Origin: Buddleja alternifolia
Taxonomy: Eukaryota > Streptophyta > Magnoliopsida > Lamiales > Scrophulariaceae
DNA: 64,000 nucleotides
Direction of reading: 5' to 3'
Assembly: GCA_019426215.1 (NCBI GenBank)
Contig: CM033397.1
Coordinates: forward strand, 29,700,480 to 29,764,479
The translations under genes and the position numbers were made by a program. A model generated the notes under the pieces. That model searched no databases. It was not told where the DNA came from and saw nothing but the letters and a program-made list of their open reading frames with translations. This document shows, in pieces, positions 55,741-64,000 of the stretch (position 1 is its first letter; every line of letters begins with the position of its first letter).

Positions 55741-57615
55741 TGCATGCAGTATATCAATGGTTCACCTCTTCACACCCGGTACGTTGATGTGTCTTCAAGT
55801 CACCAACATCTTCTTCACATTTCTTTTCCTCTTTCTATATCTCTTTCCCTTCAGCCATCTTTTTCTCTTCCTCTCTCTCTCTCTCTGTGTCTCTCTCTCT
55901 GCGTCTTCATATTTCTTTTTTTTCCCTCTCTCTCTTTCCCTTCCTCTCTCTCTGCCTCTTCTTTCTCGTCTTCATTCTCTTTCATCACACCAGATTTGCC
56001 AACATTCTCCTCATCTGTTTTTCTTTTCTTCAACTGAATAAGGGTGTCAATTAGGGCATCATCATCTAAGTCATTGTCCTCAGTCATGATTTTTCTTGCC
56101 TTACGTAAAAGAACCCTTTTGCCCAGTCGTTCAATTACCTTTTTTCTTTCCTCTTGTTTCAAAGCCGAAATATGATCAACATCAATCCGTGTTTCAATTG
56201 GCATTATAAATTTTTTCTCATCTTTGAAAGTATACATCTCAATAATCTGGTAAGAACATAAAAGTTCAAACTTGCAATGGATTTTTAAGGAAGATTAAAC
56301 ATGGTAAACACGCCAATTACCTCATCTGGAGTAAGTGCTCTAAATTGTCGCGCGACAGGATCAATGTCGTTGGAGATGATTGTCCTCCCCCACTTAAAAA
56401 GTCGTGGGACGGAGCGCACCACGTGTTGAGTCCCCATGGAGCGCACATGCTCAATAACCCAAGCCTAGAATGAAGCAAAATCAAAACGAGTATTTAGATT
56501 TATGCAATTTAATACGATTTCCAAAAAACATACTATATTTAACTGCAATACAGAACTAATACAACTAACCATAAGCCCAATTGTACATCCATTGATGTAT
56601 TTCATTTGCCCCAGTTTCGTAGTATACTCGCAAATTTGCTTCATCAAGAACGAGTGAATGGCGCACCCCCAAGCATACTCCCAGAGGTATTCCCAATCAT
56701 CCACGTAAGCAAGCAAAAATCCCGGAGTACGAAAGTTATTGCAAGAAAATAATATAGTATTACAACAAAAAGAACATACATCCTAACAAAATCCTCTATA
56801 TCCGCCTTCGATTTTCTAGAGACTAACTCATACAATTTCATAACAATATTATCCCGCACCACTTCACTCAATTTCCGTTAAAATGTTTACTTAATGTTTT
56901 GGACTCCACCAAATTCAGTTCCAAGTCAACATACTGAACTAACTCGTGGAGCCCCATCACAATGGAGAATTCGGACACGAGGAATGGAACTTCAATGCCG
57001 TTACCAAAAACAAATGCCTTACTCTCCCAACGGAATGTCCGCAATAGTGCCCCAACTCGAGCTAAGTTATGGGACATATTTGAAATTTTCATGTATAAGA
57101 AGAACGGAGTCTTCTTTATTACTTCTCGGTGCTTTTCCGACATCAATCGAACTAATTCTTCCATTACTTTACGGAATGTATTCGGGTGGCACCGTGACAA
57201 AACATCGTACTCCTTCCTATGATGTTTTTCCGCCATTTAGACCCTGCAAGGATCAACTAACATAAATGACTAGGGTAAATAAATAGATAAAGCTGAAATT
57301 CATAAATAGACAAAACTGAAATTAACTAAATTCGATTCACCTACACTCACAAATCCAAAATTAGAAGTGGAAATCGAATACCCAGGTGGTGGTGGTGTGA
57401 GCGACGACAGTGGTATGAGGCTTCCAAGTGAAAAATTAAAAATTTAGGGAACAAACTTCGGAGGAAATTGAATACCCAGGCGACGACGGCAAGGTGGAAA
57501 TCGATTTTGGGAGAAATTTTCGGCAGAAATTTGAGAAGACAGTAAAGAAGGACACACCGTGTTGAGAAGAAGAGAACACACAGGTTGAAGGCGGGAAAAT
57601 ACTGATACACTTATG

Positions 57616-57735
57616 GGATCATGTAATTTTTTGTTTAAGTTAAGGGCAATTTTGTCTTTTCACAGGGGTTAGGGAGGATCATGTAATTTTTTGTTCAAAT
57701 TAAGGGCAATTTTGTCTTTTCAAAGGGCTAGGACA
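57616..57735. repeat. 60-base tandem duplication
   Basis: GGATCATGTAATTTTTTGTT and what follows occur at 57616 and 57676. They lie between the pseudogene start and a MULE-like end at about 57834 (minus strand GGGAAAATTGGTGG). Confidence 0.8.
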
Positions 57736-57834
57736 AATTTTAATTATGAATTAGGGAGTGTAGAGTTATAAATTAGAAATAGGGACTGATTTTGAACTTT
57801 GAATAGGATTTGAAGATTTTCCACCAATTTTCCC

Positions 57835-58491
57835 TTAGTATATTTGTATTTTTTGAATTTTCAATTATCTACAAATAGCATCTTATCTACAAATTAGAAA
57901 GATACTTATATGAAAAATAAAAACTGATAAATCACAAGTACTGAAAATGATTCATGGCTTGTTAATGTTTTGACACAATCTAAGAACAATTCTCTGAACG
58001 GTGCGATTATCGAGGAATTAATTTAAATTAGAAGCTGTCAGAATAAACGAGAATGGTACATATATATATATATTGCATGGAATAATGTGATCATATATGT
58101 ATATATATTATTTATATGAGTAGGTGATGGGACCGCCACAAGAGAAGATCAAATGAGATCAGAAATTCAGAAGGTGGAGCAGCTGCTTGCATGACACGCG
58201 TCTAAATTGTAGAATTTTTCTTCAGGCACGCGCAAGCTTTAAGCCACCACACCAGGTTGGAATCAGTCTGGGTCTCCAACTTAGTACAGTATTGCATTGA
58301 ATTGAATGATATATAAATTTGACTGCAGCCTTAGAGTCTCTGTGCCTTTGTTATGTCTCTTTCACTTCTTATTCTAAATTCTAATCTAACTTAGTCTATT
58401 TACTTTTTATATTTTCTCTATTTAGAGTACTATTGTATTTTATTAAAATTTTATTTTGGTTTAATTAGGTCATAAGATTTAGGAAAAATCA
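57835..58491. other. Intergenic, nothing identified
   Basis: AT-rich with (TA)n near 58058-58110. No frame or repeat boundary recognised. Confidence 0.4.
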
Positions 58492-58883
58492 GGACTGTGT
58501 TTGCTTTTGTTATGGGATTTTTTTTTTTGAAAATTTTGGTGAAAAAGTTTATTGGAAGCAGTGTATTTTGATGAAAATGTGTTTAGTTTTGTGTTTGATT
58601 TTATTTCCAGAAGAGACAAAAGTTACTGTAGCAGTCAAACCATATAAGTTTTTGTCTGAAAAGTTATGTTTATAATTAGTTAATGATTGAAAAATATAAT
58701 ATAATATAAGTTTTAAATAATAATATTGTAGTTGATGTAATTAGTAGGCACCCTAAAGTAGAGACAAATAGAGAGACAATAGCTGACAATTTTTTTGACC
58801 AAAAAAATTCTCTTTGGTCAAAAAATCATAAAACAAACAAGTTTTGGCCAAAATTGGTTTGAAAACAAAAGCAAACACAACCC
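58492..58883. mobile_element. MITE related to the one at 27520
   Basis: The ends GGACTGTGTTTGCTTTTGTT and reverse-complement GGGTTGTGTTTGCTTTTGTT match. The interior shares 'AAAGTTACTGTA(G/A)CAGTCAAA' and 'TTTTGGTGA' with the 27520 element. It is 392 bases, and no clear target duplication is seen. Confidence 0.55.
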
Positions 58884-60900
58884 ATATTTTTGGTAGCATA
58901 ATTGAACACATGTACATTTTTTATACAAAATATTCTTAAAATCTCACTTTTCATGCGAAACTTGTCATTTGTACCGCTTTTGGCACCACTATATTAAGTA
59001 GGAGACGGAAAAAGTCATGTGACTTCCATGTGGTCGTTAAGTTTGCATGTGTTATGCACGTGTGGAGATTAATGGGAAAATTTCATTTTTGGTACCAAAC
59101 ATCGTCTATTTATCTCATTTTTGGTACCACCTTTGTCCCATAGAAGGAAAAAGTCATGTGAGGTGCACGTGGTTGTTAATTTCTCATGTATAGCGCACGT
59201 GTCTATCAAAATGAACACTTAGCAAAAATAAATAATTAACCAGACATTAAAAAAAAATCTTAAAATTCCTTCAACAATTTTCATATCTCCCAAAATTCGC
59301 ACAAATTCAACATAATCAAACGATCAGAATCATAAAAAATAACCAAGAAAATAACAAAGGAGATGCAAGTGCAAGGAAAAATAAGTCTAAGCGGCCCAAA
59401 ATTCAATGACTATGAGCACCCAAGTTAGAGTAAGTTTGTTTTGTAATTTTTTGTAAAAAAATTTGATTTTGTTGGATAATGTTTGAATCATGTGTTGCAT
59501 GAAGAAGACGTAGACATATCTTTACCAAGAATAGGAGAGTCTCTTTCACCAAGAATTGAAGAATGAAAAGAAAATTGGGAAAATTTCATAATCGTCCCTG
59601 AGGTTCCATGAATTGTCAAAATCATCCCTGAGATTTTTAATTTTGTCAATATTGTCCTTTTGAGGAAGTTTAATTAAAATTTTTATCAAATAAATGTATT
59701 TTTTTTCTTAGATTACTGAAATGCCCTTCTATAAGGTTACTTGATTTCACTACCCTTTTTTTTTCTCTTACATTTTTAATGAATTGAAAAAATTAACTCA
59801 TTAAAAAAATGATTGTTCTATTATATATTATTCCATCTTTAACATCTGTCCTTTTCAATTTTCTTTTTTCTTCAATTATATCATCTAATCTCTATTTTTT
59901 TCTTCACATATCATAAGTTCCAATAAATACATTATATTCATTAATACAATTGCAGTATCATAAATAATAAATAAATAAATTTACTTTCTACTTTAAAACT
60001 TAACCATATAAGGATAAATGTGTCAGCCCCTCTAATGTATGTGTTGTTTTGAAAATATATTAAGTAATGTATTGTAATATTTTATCATTACAATTGATTT
60101 TTTTTTGTCTTCAATTATTGTCAATAACATAAAAATTCTTTTTAGATGTATCACATCTTTTTTGCAGGTAAGAAAATGTGATTTCTAAGTAAATATTGTC
60201 TTAAAAAGGTTGTTAATTTTATCATGAAAAAAAGGAAAACGGAAATGAAAATATTAGAGAAGGAAAAATATATATAATAGAGCAATCATATTTTTAAGGG
60301 TGATTAATGAGTTGATTTTATCAATTCATTAAAAATGTAAAGGGAAAAGAGAAGTTAGTGACAACAAGTAATCTTATATAAGGATATTTTAGTAATCTAA
60401 GAAAAAAAAAATATTTGTTAGAATTTGTTAATTAAATATGGTCAAAATGACAATATCGACAAAATTAAAAATCTCAGGGATGATTTTAAGAATTTTTTGA
60501 AACCTCATGGACTACTTTGAATTTTTCCTGAAGAAAATCCCTGAAATTTCTTCCTTTTAAAAACCCCTAAATTTTGGTTGCTCCCCAATCTGAATGTTTC
60601 CCTTGTTTATTTTTCTCCCGATTGAGAAATTAACAACCACGTGAATGTCATGTAACTTTTTCTATCTATGAGATAATGAGGTATCAAAGTGAGATAGGGC
60701 AAAGTTTGGTACTAAAAAAAAAAAATTAGATTTCCCTATTAATTTGCACATGCACACTTAACGGCCACGGGGAAGTCACCTGACTTTTTCCGTCTCTTAC
60801 TTAACGGTGGTACTAGAAGTGGTACAAATGAACAAATTTTGTATGAAAAGTGAGATTAAAAAAATAATGTATATACAGTCTATTATGCTACCAAAAATGA
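58884..60900. mobile_element. Long-TIR non-autonomous element (MULE-like), holding a second one
   Basis: 58884-59200 and the reverse complement of 60605-60900 align over about 300 bases. Shared blocks include TTTTTGGTAGCATAAT, GAGACGGAAAAAGTCA, GTGACTTCC and GTGGTTGTTAATTTCTCA. No coding capacity. Long terminal repeats without a gene suggest a MULE-derived MITE. Confidence 0.65.
59576..60530. mobile_element. Second long-TIR MITE nested in the first
   Basis: The ends (TGGGAAAATTTC on the left, CAGGAAAAATTC on the minus strand at the right) continue into about 250-base inverted arms. Shared blocks are ATCATCCCTGAGATTTTTAA and CTTAGATTACT(G/A)AAAT. AAGAAAAT flanks both sides (59568-59575 and 60531-60538), an 8-base duplication. 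955 bases, non-coding. Confidence 0.75.
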
Positions 60901-61290
60901 GATTTTTACTAAAATTTACTATATTTGCAAATTCTATGGCTATGTTTGGTTATGTTTTGGGATGTTATTTTGGTGAGAATTATTGGTGAGAAATTTATGG
61001 GGACACGTGCAATTTTGATGGGATTATGTTTGGTAATGTATATACAGTCTATTATGGTACCAAAAATGAGATTTTTACTAAAATTTACTATATTTGCAAA
61101 TTCTATGGCTATGTTTGGTTATGTTTTGGGATGGTATTATTGGTGAGAATTATTGTTGAGAAATTTATGGGGACACGTGCAATTTTGATGGGATTATGTT
61201 TGGTTATGTTTTGCGAGTTGGTTTTTGAGTGATTTTTTGGTGAGATAGTGTTTGTTTTTGTTTTCAGAGGGAACATAAATTACTGTAGCT
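60875..61290. repeat. 169-base tandem duplication across a MITE boundary
   Basis: ACAGTCTATTATG(C/G)TACC starts at 60875 and 61044. Each copy joins the end of the long-TIR MITE to the start (GGCTATGTTTGG) of a 27520-type MITE. The second MITE copy runs on to about 61290 and lacks its right end. Confidence 0.7.
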
Positions 61291-62665
61291 GTCAAATCAA
61301 GTAAGTTTTTGTCTGTCAATAATTAAAAGTTATAATATAATATTGAGATTGTAATAATTATTATATAGATAAATATATATATATATATGTAAGTAATAGT
61401 AGTGGTGTGTATATATATAATATTAAGAAACATATTTAAAAGATTAATTTATATAAAAATTTATTAATTGAAGTAATAGTAGTATATATATATATATTTT
61501 AGTAATAAAACTAATAACAATGAATATATACTTAAAATTTTTTTGAAAACTCTCTACGGCTTAAATATGTTTATATATTTTAATATTATATGTATTTATA
61601 TTATATATATTTTCTATATGATTTTTTTAATATATAATATTACAATATCTTAGAAATTGCTTAATGTGTGTGTGAAACATTGTCATGGTTGAAGTAATGT
61701 GTATAAGTACATAAACTAAAGGTAAATAATCAAGTGTGTGGTATATGGTGTAGTGCGCGCGCGTGGAAATGTGGGGATAGTTTTAGCTCAAGGTCAACAG
61801 GTTCAAACCTCCCAATAGCAAAAATTTTAAAGTTTGTCCAATTGGCCACCATCTCATTAATTCATTGTTCACTTGGCGGCCACGTCATCAATTTTTCCTC
61901 CATTTAAAATTCCCAATTTTGACATTTCTCGACGGATGTGTCAGCAATTTCCGGCGCCACGTCAGCAATTTCCGGCAATATGTACTGAAATTGCCAATTT
62001 TTTAACTATTATATTAATGTACCCAAATTGCTACCCCCATATTAGCGCACTAAGACAATGTGCAGCCACATTAGTGTACCAAAAATGCAATTTTCCAATC
62101 ATCACACCTCACCTCATATGCATAAACTATGTAATAGTTTTTGATTCATATGTATGCAGCTTCATCAAGAGTCCAAGCACATTCTAAATCGTCCAAGACG
62201 CGAATTCTGCTCGTAGATTTTATTGACAGTTAAAACCCTCTATGATACCAGTTCAGAACATTTAATGTCAATAATATAGGGCAATATTTCATTATTGGAA
62301 ATGTGTTAGTTTGTAATAGACACCAATTCATGATTAAATGTATGATGTCACTTGTATAATCTTTTTCTTAACACCAAACCCCCCAAATTCAAGTAATAAA
62401 TGAAAAACTCAAGTACTTTGAAAAATTTATATATTGGGATAATTACACTAGGGTTCTGAAGTATTGCCTAATTACAAAAGCATCCCCTAATTTAGTAAAT
62501 TACATCTAACACCCTCTTGTTTAGATAAATGATGTAAAATTGGACGGAATTGATAAAATGACATGTATGCCCTTACAGAAAAAAATATAAAAAAAGGAAA
62601 AAGGAACTAAATCAAAAAAGACTATTTTGCCGCTTTACACCTATCAAATTTGTTCAAAATACCTA
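61291..62665. other. Intergenic, no gene seen
   Basis: AT-rich, with several (TA)n runs between 61370 and 61620. 'GGGATAATTACACTAGGG' at about 62457 looks like a MULE-type terminus, but no partner end was found. Confidence 0.4.
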
Positions 62666-62770
62666 AACTCTTAAGTACATATATACATACATACATAGGC
62701 GGGAAATTGGAAACCCTTAAGTACATATATACATACATACATAGGCGGGAAACTGGAAACTCTTAAGTAC
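62666..62770. repeat. 46-base tandem repeat
   Basis: TTAAGTACATATATACATAC...GGCGGGAAA(T/C)TGGAAAC occurs at 62671 and 62717, with a partial third at 62763. Confidence 0.8.
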
Positions 62771-63097
62771 CGATGATGGTAAAAATAGTCAGAATATGAA
62801 TATCACGTGTTCAACCACATGGAGTGGAGGAACCGATCCAACTCACGACAGACTAGGTTGAAGGTTGGTTTTTGTATAGACTGCACTCGATTTCGAGCTG
62901 TCCTACGTACCCAAACGATGTGGGATCAAGTCAATTCGTAGTTCGTTACTGGGTTACTTTCTATCGCCAGTGTATTTTAACTAGGGGATTAGATAATGAG
63001 CCACCCCCAGCTCATTTTAGGTATTTATAAGGAGCTGACTATAGTTATGGGCTATGGGCTCTTGGGCCTTATATTGTCATCAGCCCAATAGGCTTGA

Positions 63098-63146
63098 TTT
63101 AATAATTATTATTATTATTATTGTTATTATTATTATTATTATTATT
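63098..63146. repeat. (ATT)n microsatellite
   Basis: About 15 ATT units with one GTT interruption. Confidence 0.85.
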
Positions 63147-63149
63147 AGG

Positions 63150-64000
63150 CTAGAGAAATAACCTTTACTACGCTTAATGGGTTGCCAGCCTTTCTTGGGC
63201 TTGGCTAATGGGTGAATTACTAAAATACCCCTAGACGCTTTTGACCTATATCATATGCCCCCCGCTCCCGGGTTCGAAAGACACTCGGGAGCAGAAGTGA
63301 TCCCGCTTAGGCAGGGTCAATTAACTTTAATTTATGATGGGTAGTGGGTCATAAAGGCCCCTCACCTACTTCTTACTTAAGTGAGGGAAGGAGGTAGGTC
63401 TCACCCTCACCTCTCATTCCTACTCTCACTCATTCAACTCCTCTTCTCAAGAATTTCTCTCTCTAGGAGCCTCCTTTCCTCAACCATGGGCAAGACTCAA
63501 GGTGATCAAGGTAATGACAATATTTGTAATTTTGCTTTCCCCGTTTTGTCTAAGCTGTCGCGATCATAGCTTGGGAGATAGCTTATCTTTCTGACCTTAT
63601 CTTAGATGGTCGAGTGTGAAACCTCCCCACTCTTGAGAATCCATTCGTCCAGGGTATTGCGCGATTCTTCTGGGGGGCGTTGGCGAGGCCAGACCTACCC
63701 CCGAAGGTGTCGCGTCTAGGCATGGCACCTCGCGGCTTCACCGCGAGGTACCGTGCCTCGCGGTCACCTTACCGCGAGGCGATAACGCCGTGAGGCATTT
63801 GGGTCTCGCGATATCACCACGAGGTCTTTTTATTATGCAGCTTAGCAGCTAGATGTTTAGTTTGCTCTTGACTTAGATCGCCTCAATATATGTGCTATCA
63901 CTTTAGATAACTTCTAGTAGGGACTTGTTATTGATAGAGCCTATTTATGTTCATAGGGTGATGGGGCCAACCTTCCCCAGATAAAGAGGATCCGACCTCT
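63150..64000. other. Mixed-composition region, probably part of an unrecognised LTR or leader
   Basis: Less AT-rich than its surroundings. It contains a CT-rich leader (63380-63480), a short frame from ATG 63486 ending at a GGTAATG splice-like site, a GCTCCCG/CGGGAGC hairpin (63264-63292) and the GC-rich stem-loops at 63727-63780. It may be the edge of an element that continues beyond the window. Confidence 0.35.
63727..63780. repeat. Two adjacent perfect GC-rich stem-loops
   Basis: ACCTCGCGG-CTTCA-CCGCGAGGT (63727-63749), then GCCTCGCGG-TCACCTTA-CCGCGAGGC (63755-63780), each a perfect 9-base stem. A weaker related copy follows at about 63807-63830. Confidence 0.75.

Larger units (their letters stand above)
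28690..57236 (-). pseudogene. DUF1985/Ulp1-protease gene split by a 25.7-kb CACTA insertion in an intron
   Basis: On the minus strand, 57236-56868 encodes a DUF1985-like domain ('FLVSEFSIVMGLHEL'), and 56871-56465 its end ('YVDDWEYLWEYAWG'). 56237-55851 is a charged linker. 54826-54671 is the start of a C48 (Ulp1) domain, with 'EFHWTLLVID' giving the catalytic His. A GTGAGT donor follows at 54670. The next exon resumes at 28920, after TTTTTGCAG, and reads 'RQQEGGADCGGF' with the Gln and the catalytic Cys. After a frameshift it gives a 'FRACMAAVIL' tail near 28700. Frameshifts near 56870, 56730 and 28800, plus 'HMNS' where 'LDS' is usual, mark it as dead. Such genes are commonly cargo of plant MULEs; its right end may be near 57834. 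Confidence 0.7.

Noticed and set aside
55730..56041. Phe/Leu/Ser-rich plus-strand frames
   Set aside because: They are opposite the charged Glu/Arg linker of the split Ulp1 pseudogene, so they are antisense shadows of a CT-rich stretch.
61790..61830. SINE or tRNA remnant (GGTTCAAACC box)
   Set aside because: A B-box-like motif is present, but no A-box at the right distance, no poly-A tail and no flanking duplication.
63381..63569. Short frame with a Ser/Leu-rich start
   Set aside because: The first part is a CT-rich leader. A start at 63486 with a nearby splice-like site is possible, but the piece is too short to name.

Overview
This window is plant nuclear DNA. It has AT-rich intergenic sequence, several spliced genes, and Ty3/gypsy, Ty1/copia, CACTA, MULE, hAT, mariner and TRIM elements of the usual angiosperm types; a eudicot is most likely, but I cannot name the genus. 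There are no rRNA or tRNA genes and no bacterial operons. Almost all of the sequence is transposable elements inserted into one another.

Layout. 1-10244: two near-identical tandem units (about 5.87 kb period) of a Ty3/gypsy element that carries only gag and protease, with LTRs at 2510-4296 and 8383-10244. They sit inside the integrase gene of another Ty3/gypsy element, whose remaining integrase (10245-10720), antisense plant-mobile-domain-like gene (about 14800-10810) and 3' LTR (about 15120-16002) follow. 16003-17218: a TRIM array. 17281-17869: a hAT-type MITE. 20034-24714: a truncated minus-strand copia element whose LTR holds a mariner-type MITE. 24715-27065: gag, primer-binding site and 5' LTR of a minus-strand gypsy element.

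27066-57834 is the most informative part, a nest at least four levels deep. (1) A minus-strand DUF1985/Ulp1-protease pseudogene has its first exons at 57236-54671 and its catalytic-cysteine exon at 28920-28690. (2) Its intron holds a CACTA element, 28968-54643, with TSD TTT. (3) Inside that lies a MULE, about 32559-54372, carrying an open spliced DUF1985-Ulp1 gene, an F-box/FBD gene, a GRF zinc-finger membrane protein and an 855-residue transposase with its D, D and E residues. (4) The first exon of the F-box gene is split by a 9.25-kb CACTA element, 37962-47210, with TSD GTT. Removing that CACTA element and one TSD restores an unbroken 458-residue F-box/FBD frame. The CACTA element itself has two decayed genes, a TNP2-type transposase and a Transposase_24/Ulp1 gene.

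57835-64000 holds non-autonomous DNA transposons (a MULE-like inverted-repeat element nested in another, and relatives of the 27520 MITE), short tandem duplications, a microsatellite and a GC-rich hairpin cluster. No ordinary single-copy housekeeping gene is evident. The genes that still look functional (Ulp1, GRF protein, transposase) all travel within the MULE.
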